Assembly: GCA_022447545.1 (NCBI GenBank)
Contig: JAKVBI010000021.1
Coordinates: 62,001 to 126,000 of the forward strand
Source: Myxococcota bacterium
GTDB lineage: Bacteria > Myxococcota_A > UBA9160 > SMWR01
DNA: 64,000 nucleotides
Direction of reading: 5' to 3'
Below, piece after piece: positions 45,849 to 61,200 of this stretch. The position numbers and the translations under genes were made by a program. Position 1 is the first letter of the stretch. Every line of letters starts with the position of its first letter. A model generated the notes under the pieces. That model was not told where the DNA came from. It saw nothing but the letters and a program-made list of their open reading frames with translations, and did no database searches.

Positions 45849-46261
45849 ACCGTTGACCCCTTGGCTCGATGCTCAGGGACCGTCCCTATCTATATAAGGG
45901 CACTTCGAGCGATTGGAGCCCTCGTGTTTGGGCCTCGCAAAGCCCGGGGGAGGCCCGGGATCCGGCGAGTCCCCCGTGGGGTGATGCCTGGCCGCAGGAC
46001 CGGGTTCGTATCGGTAGGTCGAAAGGTTCTCTCCGGGAACCAAAATCGATTGACGACCAAGTACCTCAGGTTTTCCAACGGGTTGGGTTGCGATTCCAGG
46101 CCTCACTTCGAGTGGAGCCGGGTTTTTATCGATTTCTCCTAAACACTCCAGCCAATTTCCGGATAACCCCTTCTGCGTCTTGCTGAGCTGGGGTCAGGTA
46201 GCGGGATCTCCACCGCGAACCAGACTGTAGAACCTGTGCTGGATCGAAGGGGGGCCGTTCA
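45849..46261. other. Intergenic region between giant genes 1 and 2, 413 bp
   Basis: No ORF with coding character, and in particular no immunity-like small gene. Present are inverted repeats AGGGAC/GTCCCT (45875-45887) and CCCGGG-GGAGG-CCCGGG (45943-45959), either of which could slow transcription. A sigma-28-like motif lies at 46140-46166. Confidence 0.6.
46140..46166 (+). promoter_or_regulatory. Sigma-28-like promoter motif of giant gene 2
   Basis: TAAA (46140-46143), 18 nt, then GATAA (46162-46166); the -10 side reads CCGGATAA, close to GCCGATAA. It ends 95 nt before the ATG at 46262. The ribosome-binding site AAGGGGGG lies 7 nt before the ATG. Confidence 0.55.
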
Positions 46262-49200
46262 ATGGCGATTGCAATCGGTGGTGATGGAAGCGGGATTCTC
46301 GACTCGAGCCTCCCGATTCTCGGAAGGAAGGACAAGCTTCACGCCGCAGAGGTGGGCCACGGCGAAGAGGTCTTCGTCAATGCCTCCAACGGAAATCTCG
46401 TCATCCAGCACCAGGATGCCTTCCTTCCCAGCCTGGGTCAGGACTACCGCCTGACCCGTACCTACAACTCGCGAGGCGACGGAACGGTCAACTCGACCGG
46501 GAAATGGTCGCTGTCCACGAGCGTCCGGCTCGAGGTCGTCTACCTGATGCCTCACCGTGTTTTCGAGCTCCGGATGGGCGATGGCAGCCTGCTTGAATTC
46601 TTCTACGACTCCGACCGCGGTCTCTGGGTCAGTACCGATGGTGAGGGGGCCTACCAGACCCTCACTGAAATCAGCAATTCATGGGACCTCTACGAGGCCC
46701 GCTACAAGATCACCCGGGAAGATGGAACCGCTCTGATCTTCGATTTCTTCGGCACCCTCCTGAGTTCCGTGGATCCAAACGGCGTCCGAATGGACTTCGT
46801 CTACGACCACCATACGTTGCTACTCAAGCGCGTGCTCGACGACCAGGGCCACGTGATTGACTATCACTACGACCCCGAAACCTGGCAACTCGAAAAGATC
46901 ACGGATGAAACCGGGACGAAACTCGTCGACTACGAGTTCGATCCCTGGGGAAAATTGCTGTCCGTCACCGATCGAATGGGGCACGTCACCCGCTACGAAT
47001 ACCATCCTCAGGGAATGCTCACGAAGGTCATCCTTCCCAGTGAGCAGACCGTCAATGGAAAGCATGAAACTCATGCGAATCGCGAGATCGACATCGAGTA
47101 TCAGATGCTCGACTGGCGACAAGCCGACCGCTGGGTGTCCTATGGCGTCACCAAGATCACCGATGCCGAAGGCGGTGTGACGACCTTTGACTATGAGTTC
47201 GACGTGAATCACGTCGACTCCAATCCCCGTCTCGTGCGAGGCCGACCCAACAGCCAGCTCCGCCCGAATGCGTGCACCCAGCCCGTAGTGATCGAAACCG
47301 GAGGAATGACGCGAGTGGTCGATGCTCGCGGTAATGCCCGAGCAACTTCCAACGAACAAAAACACGTCGAGTGGAGGGTCGAAAATGGTTTCTATGCCCA
47401 GTACGACCCGAGCAACACCGACACCTCTTTCCTGGGTCAGGTCGAATTCATTAGAGACCGCCACAGTCTCAACTACAAATATCGAGATGATGGATATCTA
47501 ACCGAGGTCGAGGATCAAAGCGGGCACGTGACCCGCTACACCTACGATGAAGACGACAATCTCACCTCGGTCGTCGATCGCAATGGCTGGGCCGTTACGC
47601 ACAGCAACGATTCTTACTATCGCGATCTTCGGGAGTCGCTTGGGTACTCACCTTCATTGTCGATGCTCAGCGCAGAAGATGCCGAAAACCTGGAGGCTCT
47701 GTATACACGAAGCTTCACCTATGACTCTCGTGGAAATCGCCTGACAAACGAGGACCACGAACACCATGTAACGTCCATGACCTACACGGATTTCAATGCC
47801 GTATCCAGCATCACCACTGCGGAAGGCCACGAAATCGCAACCAGCGATGCCGAGCACGTTCAGGACAATCGTGTCCGTTTGGGATTTTCGCGTCTGGCCA
47901 GTGACCTCACGGACGCCGAGAAATCCGAACTGCGAGAGATCTATACGACTCGGTACGAGTACGACGCCAACCAAAATCTCATATTGCAGACCGATCCAGG
48001 TGGCGACCTGATTCAATTCGAATACGACGAGTTCGGAAATCGAACTCGCCAAATCGTCTTTCTCGACTCGAGCGTGCTGGATCCCGACCTCGCCGAAAAC
48101 GCAGACAAAGTCCAGATCACGACATACCACTACGACGCCTTCGGAAACAATACGTTGGAGGTGGATGGCGAAGGAAACCAGACATTCAGCGAGTACGATC
48201 ACTTCGGAAATTTGACACGCATGATCGACCCCAAAGGTGGTGTCACGACCTTTGCGTACGATTCCGATAATCGCCTCGTTTCGATCACGAACCCGGAAGG
48301 TCAAACCACCATCAGCGCCTATGACTCGGTGGGAAACAAAATCAGCATGACCGACGCCGCCGGTCATGTCATCACTCAGATCTTCGACCGCACCAACCTG
48401 CTGCTCACTACTCTGAATCCCTCGGACAATGATCCGGACCAGGACCGGGTCACCGAGAAACGATACGACGTCGTCGGTAACCGAACTCGAATGACCGACG
48501 CCGCGGGAAACCAAACGCTGTACACCTTCGATGATCGCAACCAGTTGGTTCTGGTTACGACTTCCGAAGTCAAGAGCGAAGACGGAAATCCGACCACCCA
48601 CGAGACAAGTTTCGGTTATGACGCAGAAGCCGCTTTGATTCGAACTACCGACCGCAGGGGGTTCGAGACTGATGTCATCCGAACACCCAAAGGGCTGGTG
48701 CATCGAGAGACCGATCCAACGGGACACATCACCGAAATCGATTACGACGCGAACCGGAATATCGTACGTCTGACCGAAGGATTGGAGTTGGAGTCGTGGT
48801 CAGACCGAAAAATTACCACCTATCGCTATGACGGAGATGGCGAGCTCATCCAACAGGTCACGCCGCTTGGAAACGCGCGGGCATTCTCGAATGAAGACGA
48901 GTACCAAGAATGGAGGGTGTCCGAAGGCTATTACGAGGAATGGAACCCAGCGACCAGTCCCACCTCCGAATTGCACGAGATCATCGGCTTCCATTCGGAG
49001 AAGATCACTTACGACGCTCCTGGAAACCTTGAAAGTGTGACCAACGACATCGGATCAACGACACGGTATGTGTACGATCTCGCCAATCGCCGTGTGACAG
49101 AAATTTTACCGGAGACCGATCAGCCCATCAGCGGTGGGAAGGTTACCCCCCAGCGCAGTTTCAGCTACGACGCCAATGGAAACCAGGTTTCAGTGGTCGA

Positions 49201-52200
49201 CGAGAATGGAGCGGAGACTCGATACCATTTCGACGCTGACAACAAACTTGTCCTGATCATCGATCCGAACGGAATCAATACCGTCTTCGAGCACGATTCA
49301 CGCGAATACACCACCCGCATGATGATCGGGGTCGACGCACACCTCGATATTCACGGGGATGTCGTCGTGGATTCGACGGATGAGGCGCAAGTTACCAGCT
49401 ACGAATATGATGAATTCGGGCAGCTGGTTTCCCGCACTGATGGTCTGGGCAACGCACTGGCTGACAGCGATCTCACCTACTACAAGCAGCTTCGTGTGAA
49501 AAATGGGTATGCGGCCGACCAAAGCCAGTTGTCCGATGCGGACCGAAAAGCGCTTCGAGAACTCTACACCGAGCATTACCGATTCGATTTGAATGGAAAC
49601 CGGGTTGCAATCGTCAACACCTCGGATGAGGTGACGGAATTCGAATTCGATGCGCTTGATCGTCTCGTCCGCGAGACTCTCCCTCAGGTTGAGGTCATCA
49701 ATCCCCACACTCGAATTCCGGAGTTGGTCACACCTACGACCACGATGCTCTATGACGGTGAAGGAAACATCGCCTCTCGAATCGACTCTTTGGGGCGTGA
49801 GACAAGTTTCGAGTACGACGAGCTCGGGCGCCCCATTTCGACTCGTGATGCGTTGGATGTCCTTGATACGAAGGTCTACGACGCCTTCGGCAGATTGGTC
49901 AAAGAAACACTCGGGTCCAACCAGGGTTCCGAGAAGCGCGAGACGACACAAACTTGGGATTTGAACGATCGCTTGGTGGCGGTAAAAAGCCCCATGGGGT
50001 TTGTTCGAAAAACCGAGTACGACCCAATTCAAAACAAGATTGTTGAAATTGACGAATTGGGAAACAAAACCCACGAGTGGATGGATGCGCGTGGAAGGAC
50101 CATCAAATCTGTCGATCCCAGGGGGTTTGAAACTCAATATGAGTTTGATGGGGCGGGAAACAAGATCGCGATTCTCGATTCCCGCGGGAGCAAAATTGGT
50201 TTCGAATTCGATCCTGGGAACCGTCGAATCGCCATGGTTGACCGAGAGGGACGAGAGACCCGTTACGAGTACGACCAGCGAAACAACCAGATCAAAGAGA
50301 CGACGGGATTCGGAAGTGCTGGATCAGGATCCCAAGGAGCGGAAGTCACGACCTACGAATACGATGCCGACAATCAACTGGTCGCTGTCATTGATGCAGA
50401 AAACCACCGTCAAACATTTGAGTATGATCGATCGTACAATGTCACTCATTACACGGATAAGAATGGAAACAGCATCACCACAGAATTTGATGCGTTGGAA
50501 AGAGAAATAAAGGTCACTGATCCGAAAGGGAACGTGAAGACCATCGGTTACGATGCTGTCGGAAACTCGCTCCTCATGGTGGATTTGAGCGGTCGAACTA
50601 CTTCGGTCACCTACGACGCGCGAGATCGCCGAATCGTCGAAAAAAATGACGATGGTGTAGAGACCCACTACGCGTACGATCACGCTGACAATCAGATTTC
50701 AGTCACGACTGCGGCGAACATTTCCGGAATGGCTCGAAAGTTGACGTACCAGTACGACCGTGATGATCGCCTCGTTGCGACCGTGAGCGCACTTGGAAAC
50801 TACCTTGCTGACTCCACCAAACGTTTGGTTGACAAGAATGCGATCTTGGATTCGCATAAGACCCGTTTCAAATACAATGCGGACGGAAACATCCGTTTTG
50901 TGATCGATCCACTCGGCAACAAAGCTGAGTATCAGCATGACGATACCCAAAACATCGTTTACGTCAGGGATCCAGCAGGGGGCGTCGAAACCTTCGAGTA
51001 CGATGGAAACGGAAATCGAATCGTCAAGACGGATGCGCGCGGAAACAAGACGCTCGACTATTTCAACGATGACGATCAGATGGTTCTGAGCATCGACCCT
51101 CTTGGCTACGCGACGAGCCACACCTACGATGCGAACGGAAACCTGGCCACTCGAACGCTTCATGCGACCGCGGTGATCGATGATCCCGACCGAAACGATC
51201 CGATGGCGTCGGTGATTGTTCACGCAGATGATCAAGTGACTTCGTACTTCTACGACGCGCTCAATCAATTGGTTCGCGTCGTTGACGCGCTGGGCGGAGA
51301 AACGGAATACCAATTCGACCCAGCGGGAAACGTCGTTGCTGAGATTGACCCCAATGGGCACAAAACGTCATTTGTATACGATCAACTGAATCGGGTGATC
51401 CAAAGAACCGTACCCATTGGTAATGAATTGGCTGCCGCGGTGGACCCTGAGCATCGGCAAGCAATCATCAATGACTACAGTGAGTATTTCGAATATGACC
51501 CGATTGGAAATCAAACAAAAAAGACGGACTTAAACGGCCACATCAATACCTATGCCTACGGGGTACACAACCGATTATTGAGCCGAACCGATGCAATCGG
51601 GAACGACGAAGCGATGGCGCCAGGGCTGACACCCGATGAGATTACTGTTGTACTAGCGGACCACACGGTGGTGTTCACCTACGACTCAGTAGGGAATCAG
51701 TTGACGGAAGCTGATCAGGACGGCCGGTTGACCACTTTCACGTACGACAGGGACGACCGTGAGCTCACCAAAGAAACGGGTTCCGGAAGCACCCGGCATT
51801 ACACCTACGACGCGATCGGTAACCGGATCACCGAGAAAGATCCGAATGGAAACATCAATACTTTCGATTACGATGAAAAGGGTCGTCTCCTTTCGAGAAA
51901 AGACCCGATTGCGGGTTCATCGCTCCGGATTCTCACGTATGACGACGCGGACAACATCACCAGTGAAACCGACGAAGCGGGGCGCACAATCACGATGGGC
52001 TACGATTCGCGTAACCTTTTGGTTTCGAGAACGAATCCTTACGGGAACGCCCTTGCCGAATCCGATGGTGCTAGTTACGTCCAGGAGCGAAAGGATCTAG
52101 GTTTTACGGATGGTTCAGGGAATGGAAAGCTGGCTGCGGAGCTCACGGAATCAGAAAAAGCGGATCTCCGCGAACTACACACCGAGCATTACCGATACGA

Positions 52201-55200
52201 TGCTTTCAAGAACCGAATCGAGACCATCGATGCCAACGATAACGTCACATCCGATGGGTACGATGCTCTCAACCGCCGGGTAACCGAAACCACTGCTCTG
52301 GGCAACGAACTTTCCAAGGAGGCTTCGACGGAAGCCGAGCGCCAGACCATCCTGTCGGAACATACAAAAACAACAGATTACGACCTGGTTGGAAACATCA
52401 CGGGTGAAACCGATGCACTCGGGAATACCGTCTCGCGTGCCTACGACGCAAATGATCGCGTCGTCGCCGAATTGACTGCCGAAGGTCACCTCGAGCGTTA
52501 TGAATACGATCAGGTAGGCAATCTCGTATTAAAACGCGAATACGTTGCTGAATACCATCTTCAGCCTGATGGAAGCATTCCTGTTCCCGATGGGGCTGAT
52601 CTAAGCCGAGATACGATATATGAATACGATGAAAACGATCGATTGATTTCGGAAACTGACCCCCGGGGTCTTGCGACTCTCTACGAATACGACGGTGCCG
52701 GAAATCGCACGCAGACGACTCACGGAGTCGATTCCGCCGATACATCGGGAAGACGTGCCCTTTCACGCGAGAATCCGACGTTTTACGAATACCTCGATAG
52801 TGACGGACGAGTCTATCAACGGGAAGATGTGTCGGGCTTGGTCACCCATTTTTCGTATGACAATGCAGGCAATGTAATCACACGACTCGTAGCCTATGAG
52901 ACGGCGAACGAACGGAAGACCACCTATGAATATGACGCCAATCATCGGATTACACGAGAAACGGATCCGGTTGGAAATGCTCTCGTAGAATCCGACAATG
53001 ACCTCTATCGAGCAATGCGAAGGGATCTCGGATTTGAGGACGGGGGACGGGGAAAACTCGTTGCAGACCTGACGGCATCAGAAATCGAAATTCTCAAAAA
53101 CTGGTATTCGACGGAGTATACGTACACCGAAGCAGATCAGTTGGCTACGAGAACGCGTTCGCCCGGGACTGCGTCGGAACGAGTCGAAAAGTTCGACTGG
53201 AACGCAAACGGAAAGATCGCGATGCAAACCAACGGGGAGAACGAAACCATTTCGTTCTTTTACGATGGGAACGAAAATCTGATTAAAACGATTGCAGCAG
53301 AAGGCACCGTATCCGAGCGCATTGATCTCTATGAATATGACGTAAACAATAATCTTATTGCTGAAACCGATGGTGATGGCGGGCGCACGGAGTATACCTA
53401 CGACGCGGAAAACAAGAAGACTGAAACGATTCAGGCAGCGGGTACTGAGAATCAACGCAGAACGTTGTTCAAATACGACTCCGATGACCGTGTTTCTCGA
53501 GTCACGACGCCGGTCGGATCGGCGCGAACGTATTCAAATGAAAGCACCTACGTGACCTGGAGAACCTCCAAGGGATTTTATCCCACGTATAGTGAAGCTG
53601 TCTCGTCGGCTCAGGTTGAGGCGATCATCAACGCCCACTCTACGACCTACGAATATGATTCCAACGGAAACCGTGAAACGATCACAGATGCCAATGGTTC
53701 TGTGACGAAAAATACTTTTGATGCGAATGGCTGGATTCTGACGAACACTGTCGATGTCAATGGAGCCAAGGGCGGTATTAAGACTGAAAATACCTACAAC
53801 GAATACGGGGAGATCATTCAAACCAAGAAGTCTTTCGGGGATGGTTCCGACCTTCGGGTGAATACCTACGAATACGATTCGATGGGTCGCCAGACGCTCA
53901 TGACGGATGGAAGCGGATATAGCACGCAATTCACTTACGACGTGTTCGGGAACAATACGAAGATCGAGCATGGCTTGTATCTCGTCTCTTCGGACGACGC
54001 TTCTTACGACCAAGGTAAGAAGGATCTCACGTTTGTACAGTCGACGACCATGGAGTACGACGCGAACGATCGCCTTGTTTTTACGACGGATGGGGCGGGT
54101 AACCACGTTGAAAAAACATGGGATAGTCGTGGCAACAACCTAACGCTTCTGACGGGAATCGCGGGTTCGAGTAGCACGGATCCCGATCACCAATCGACGG
54201 TGAGCTTCCAATACGATCTCGCTGATCGCGTTGTGGAGAAGACGACGGGCACGGGTGGAGTTGTTCAGACGTCCTACGACGATGTCGGAAATCAGATCGA
54301 GATCCAGGTTCTGCAGAGCGGAACCGAGGCGACGGGGGACGCTAAGTGGAGTTCTACGACGTACTCGTACAATGATCGCGGTCGAGTAACAGCCAGTGTC
54401 GACCCACTCGGCATACGGACGGAGCATGTATACGACGAAACTGGAAACCTTTTGCTGCTGAGGGAAGCAGTTGGAACACCATCGGAGAGGTCCTCGGGTT
54501 TTGAGTATGACCTGGATGGAAACATCTCTGCGACCATCGATGCCATAGGAATTGTGGATGGATACAAGACTAGTTACGTGCGAGATGCAGTCGGCAACAT
54601 CCTGTCGGAGACTGACGGTGGCGGACATACTTCCTATTTCTACTACGACGGAGCGAATCGACAGATCGCGAGTGTAGATCCTGAGTTGTTTTTCCGGGAG
54701 ACCTCCTATGATTCCGAGGGAAATGCCATCGAACGCAAGGTCTACATGCAGAAGGTGGCCAGCGTACCTACGGATGGGTCCTTGCCGTCCCCTGTAGACT
54801 CGATTGACGTGCAGACTGAAACGGCATCCTTCAACGGAGCGAATAAACGAGTTCAAACTGTCACCGAAGACGGTACGGTTACGACCTATGCTTTTGACTC
54901 CGCTGGCAAGATGCGAAGCCAGACCAAGAACCCCAACACCCAATCAGACGCTCGAGCACGGACCGAAGATCTGACTCCCCGGACGATTTCATGGACTTGG
55001 GATGCAAGCGGGCGTTTGACATCTTTCGTAAATCTCGATGGAACGACGGAAACGTACAGCTACGATGCGGCAAACAACCGAATCTCAGAATCGGTTTCGA
55101 ATTCTGCGGTGCTTGCAACCGGCGCGTCAGACAAAACGCGTTCAACGTCGTATACCTACGATCTCGACAACCGTGTGCTTTCGCAAACCGATGGCACTCG

Positions 55201-58200
55201 AATCCAGGCGTTTGGCTATGACAATCTCGGGAACGTCATTTCGAAGACAGATGACGGATTGACGTCATCTTCTCAATTCGACCTTTCAAATCAGTTGATC
55301 AGCACCACCAATCCCGAGGGAGAGACCACATCCTACGCCTACGATCGTTTCGGAAATCTTACGTCTGTGACGAACGCGAAGGGGCAGGTCACGGAGATCG
55401 AATACGACAACCTCGACCGGGAGATCGAAACACGTAGCTCCACCGTGACGATATACACGATTGAGGGCGGCGAACAGAACCTTAAGGCAACTACACGTAA
55501 TGTCTATGACCGGGTCGGAAATCTGGTTTCGACGGAATCGCCCAACGGTGTGGCGACTTCCGGAGATTCGAGCGACTTCACCATAACGCGTTGGTTCAAT
55601 GGAAATGGAAAGCTCATCGCGGAATTGAATGGTGATTTCGCGCTTCGTACATTCGAATACGACGCCCAGGGAATGGTGACGGAAACGAAGCTGTATCAGG
55701 ATCCGATTTCACCAACCGGCGACCCACGCAGCCAGGAAAGCCCGCCATCCGGGAGCAGCGAATTTTCAGAAACACTGACTCAATACGATTTGGCAGGGAA
55801 CGCGGTCAAAACTACGTACTCAGCCATTGAAGTCACGGCATTAACGAATACCAGTGGATCGAATCCCACTGCGGCTACGAGTGTGCAGACTCCCTCCGAT
55901 GAGGCCCTGTACGACGCGTGGGGCAACCTAGTCAGTTCGATTGACCGAAACGGAGACAAGGTCTACGCCTATTACGATGTTTTGGATCGGCAGGTGATGA
56001 CCGTAGACGATGATGGTTATGTGGTTCAATCGGCATACGACATGCTCGGGAACCTGGTTCTTCAAATGAAACACGAAGATGCAATTTCCGACATGTCAAC
56101 GTTGACACCGAGCACGAAGCCCAGTGCTCCATCCGGAACGGTTCACCTCGTCGAGCGGGAATACGACGAGAACAACCGACTCATCTTTGAGACTTCTCCC
56201 ACGGTTGGGACAAGCGGGTCGGGGACCCGCGTGACGACGGAATTCAACTATGACAACCGGGGAAACCTGACGGCGAAGGTGACCAATTTTGCCGAGTCGG
56301 ACGGATTGGTCGGGTCATATGAATTCTATTACTTCGACGATGCGAATCGCGAAGTCGCGATCGTGACGAACAACCGTGTATTGAACGTCAAAGAATACGA
56401 TGAGATTGGAAACATTTCGGCTCTTTATCGTTACATCGATGTGATTCCTGCGAGTATCGATCTTCAGGGCGCTAGCCTTTCGGACCTGCTCGGATCCGTG
56501 AATGAAAATGATGTCAACAACCAGAAGATTTCATTCGAATACAACACATTGGGACTCGTTTCGAAACAGACGGACCATATGGGAAGCGGAGCGGACGATG
56601 ACATCGTCACCATTTTCGAGTACGACCCAAACGGAAACCTCACTCGCAAGACTCTCGACCCCAGTGGGAATTCGATTGTTACGGAAAATGCCTACAATGC
56701 CGCGAATGTGATCACCCAAACGATCACTCCCAATGGCGGATACAGTTACGTTCAATACAACACCGCCAACCAGAAGATTCAGTCGTGGATTGGTGGCGCT
56801 CCCGGCCTGCAGGCGCCCCTCGCTTCCAACGTAAGTACGGTGGTGAGCAATGGGAGTAGTCCCAACGTCACGATCAACTGGGATGTTTCAGGAGACGGCG
56901 TGACTTCCTGGGTCGCCTGGGATGAGAACTCCCATGAGAGTATCTCGGCTGGAAGCCCGCCAAGTAGTGCTCCCAGCGTGCCGGGAGTCTACGGCAACGC
57001 GACTGCGGCCGTGGGTACTGGGTCGGGCCAAGCGGTGACAGTTACGATGCCTGCAACGGCGGACGATGTCTACTTCAGAGTCGTCACTAAGGACAATGCT
57101 GGAAACCTCGCATGGACTTCGGAACGAAAGGTCTCCATACCGGATCGCGTCGAATCGCTTGACGTCAGAGAGGTTTCGGGAGACTTCCAAGTAACCGCGC
57201 AATTTACCGGGAGTGTGACAAGCCCGAAGGTGACCTCTGGAGGGCCGTCGTTTTCGATGAGCCACCAGGGTGGAAACCTCTGGTCTGGCACAGTGACGGG
57301 CTTGGCGGATCCCATTAACGCGAATCTGCAAATTGAATGGATGGATTCGGGTGTGAGCTATGCGACGAATGCCCAGGCGTTTCTCGCGGCCCCTGGCACG
57401 CACGAACCTCTCGGTTCAGACGGGTGGGTGACGTGGCCCATTCCGACCGAAGGGGGAAATCCCGTGGGTAGTCAGGAGTTGGTCGTATTCGACGGAATAC
57501 CCGTTACAGACAGCTCTCGGTATTTGATCGACGGCTCTCGTTCGTCCTTTCAGTTCGACCCACAGATTGCGAGTGGTTCGACGAAGATTTACGACATTTT
57601 CTACGGCGATCAGTCGACTCAGGATCATTCGATGACCGTTTCGTACGCGGACACCCAGGTCTCGAACTGGTCGCTCGTGTCGTATCTCGACGAAGATGGA
57701 ACGACCGTCGTGCCGGAGGAGGATGCGGAAAAGACGAAATGGAACAAAACGTGGGTGTCGAACAATGATAGTTTGATCGAAGCGACGGTTACGACCACGC
57801 TCACCGCGTCCGAGGCAGCGGCGATCAACGGAAATGTCAAGCTAGCCTACCGCTTGGCTCAAGGCGGCAATGATTTCTCAAATACTGTCGCGATGTCCGG
57901 AACGACAACCGCGGCGAAAATCGTGTCACTGGCGGTGAACCAGACATACGACCTCAAAATCTACTACGAAGACTCCAATGGAGATGAGGTCATCGTCGAA
58001 TGGGTTCGGATTTCGACTCCTGAAGAATCGGCCTCGGTATTCGCTGGCAGCGTCGTTGTTTCTGGGACCAGTACTCCGGGTCTGGAGGTACGGACCATCA
58101 GCGTAGGCTCTGACGAGTCCTACAGCGGAAAATCGTTCACCGTGCACGCCCGAGAGAACGCTGGAACCATTGGTTCATCTTCCGGTGGAATCGTGAGCAT

Positions 58201-61200
58201 TACCAAGGGCGTTTTTACCGGCGCAATTGCTGCTGATCAAATGCAAACCAGCCTTCCATTATCTGCAACTTCGGGGAGCGAGGCTGGCAATCTCTCGAGC
58301 AATGGCCTCGATTCGCTTAGCTATTACACCTACATCGAATACGACAAGCTCGGTCAAAAGATCGCGACGAACGAAGATTCAGGACTTTGGCGAACCTTCG
58401 GAGTCGATGCCATGGGGAATATCGTTGAGACGAAAATGTATGGAACGCGGGCTGCGGAAGCCAGTTCTCTTTCCAGCATTGATACCTACCATGCCTATGA
58501 CGGCAGGGACAATGAGATCGCCGAATGGGGACCCAGTGTTTCCGGTACGCGTGCAGTCACACGAAAAACATGGAACTACAACAAACAGCTTGCGACTGAA
58601 ACCAAACCAGGCGCCCAAGTCGATTTGGAGTATGAGTACGATGGCGTTGGAAACCTGACGAGAGAATCCTACAGCGGTGCTGGCGTTGATGTCGGATCAG
58701 TGAACATCACAACGATTCGAAGCCTCGTCTACGATGTATTCGGAAACATCGTCAGTGAAACCGACGGAAACGGGAACAATCGAATCAGCGTATACGGCGC
58801 TCCCAACAACAGTGACCCCACTAAACGGGGGCGTTTGATCAGTCATTATGTAAATGGGCTGAAAGACGAAGAGATAGAGCACACCTACGATGCCTTCGGG
58901 CGCTGCACAACGACGACCGACGGTCGAGAAAAGACTTTGACACGAACTTGGGACCAACACGATCGTTTGACACAGTTCGTAGATGCGGGGGGTGGCACCA
59001 CGAAATACGAGTACGACAAGAGTGACCGTCATATTTGGACCAAGGACCCGAATGGAAACTTCTTCGGGCAGGCGTACGATGAGGTCGGACGAGTTACCAA
59101 TGAGTACAGTTTCCGAGAAAAAAAAGGAATCCTGTCCATTGGGACAGCCCCCAGTTCGTTCCAAACAGCAAAGGAAGCGGTTTCAAACAATTCCCCGATG
59201 CTGGTCGAGAAAAAGACCTCCTACGATGTCTTCAATAACAAGATCTCGGAAACCGATCCGATGGGCCGACAGACGATCTATACCTATGGTGCCTTCGGTC
59301 GGATGTTGACTCAATCAGAACCGGGCCCGAAGACGACGACCTATACCTATGATCGATTCGGGAATCGAACGAACCAGATCAGTAATTTGGGTCAGAACAT
59401 TGCAAAAGTCTACGATAACACCGGCCGCGTCACGCAAATTGACGACGTCGCGGTCATCGGAGACACATTGGGGAGCAGCGGGCTTCGCACCGTGTACACC
59501 TATGATATCGGCGGTCGGCGTACGGGTGAGGTTTTGGAGCGGCGCGATACCGGCGCCGACTTCTCGGAGCTGACCTACACCTACTATGATAATGGATGGC
59601 TGAAAAACTGGACGGATTTAACCTCCACAGATACCACCCTCAACTACGAGTACGACAAATCTGGAAATAAGACGAAAATCTCTGGATCCAATACGAATCA
59701 CGTATATGCCTACGATGCTGCGAATCGGGTGGTTAGCTTCGTGGATGGCACTGCGACTCGGTCCTACACCTACGACGATTCGGGAAACAGGAAGAGTTCG
59801 ACCGATTCTGGCGGAGTCACGAACTATTCCTATGACGACAACAATCGGGTCACGACAGCAACGGGCGCGAATACAATCGTTTGGGCCTATGACAATGCGG
59901 GCAATGTGACAGGAATTTCGCAGGGGGGTGAGTCCACCACCCATACCTACGATACCAACAACCTTAGTTACATCACACGAACGCTCGGCGGTGGTGACGA
60001 TGGCGATGGGGACGACCTAACAATGTCCTACTTCGACCTTTCGGGACGTTTGTTATCGACCTTTGTTCAAGATGCTTCGGATTCAGATGATGTTAAGGCC
60101 TACACCTTCACTCACAACTATAATAACGAGGGTTTGCTGTTATCGGTTAGCGGCGGAGGCAGCGGAGATGTGTCCGGTACGTCGTATTCGGCTTACGACA
60201 GCAATCGAAGACTCCGATACATCGATCTTGCACAGACCGACGACCAGGAGAGCAAGCAGGAAAAGCATTTTGCATACAACGCCGATGGGAAAATCTTCCG
60301 CCGATACCACGATACCGGCGAGGAAGATGATGGGTCCGGTCAGGTCACCAAGACTCGGTTCATCTACGCGAATGGGAATCCAATCGGTGAATACAAAGAG
60401 GGAGCAAAGGGAAGCCCGACGCTTGATCAGGGAGAGTACGCGGAGCTCAAACAGATTTCCGAAGACTTTCCTGGTCTGGCGGTTCAAGATCACGTCGTAG
60501 AACGCGGAGAGAGCCTCCGATCCATTGCTATGGACCGGTATGGAAATCAGAGTCTCTGGTTCGTTTTGGCCGAGGCCAATGGAATCGTCGGGGATTCACC
60601 GATATCGGCAGGAACCCGCCTCACGGTTCCCAACACTGTCGAGAACGGGCGGATGACGCATGACTCCCATGCCGTCTACAACGAAGGCGAGATCGTGGGG
60701 TCGAAGATCCCCGGGTTGAAAAGCCCGCCACCGCCCAAGAAGAACAGTTGCGAGGTCATCGCTGCCATCATTCTCATCGTCGTAGTGGCCATCGTTGCCA
60801 TCATCGTGACGGTCGTTACGGTCGGTGCCGCGGCCCCGGCTGCAGCTGCGGCGCTTGGCTTCACAGTGGGGAGTGTTGGGGCCATTCTCGTCGGTGTTGC
60901 GGTGGGCGCAGTGATCGGTGCAGCGGTTGCTTTCGCAGCTTCGGCGCTGACCCAGGGAATCCTCATTGGCTTCGGTCTGCAAGAGGAGTTCAGTTGGAAG
61001 CAAGTGGCTGCCGATACCATCGCTGGCGCATTTGGAGGCGCTGCGGCTGGGCTCGGCTTTGCGGTGCAGGCCGCCAAGTCCGCCTCGACCGCGCTCAAGG
61101 TATGGAACGTCGTGGGCCAGACGGCACTCGAAATCTCGGGTGAGGCCATTAGTCAAACGATTCAATACGATGGTCGAATCGAGCAACCCTGGGCGCTTGG

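Noticed and set aside
45849-46261. Immunity gene between giant genes 1 and 2
   Set aside because: The small frames here on both strands are Arg/Pro-rich, overlap each other and lack coding character.
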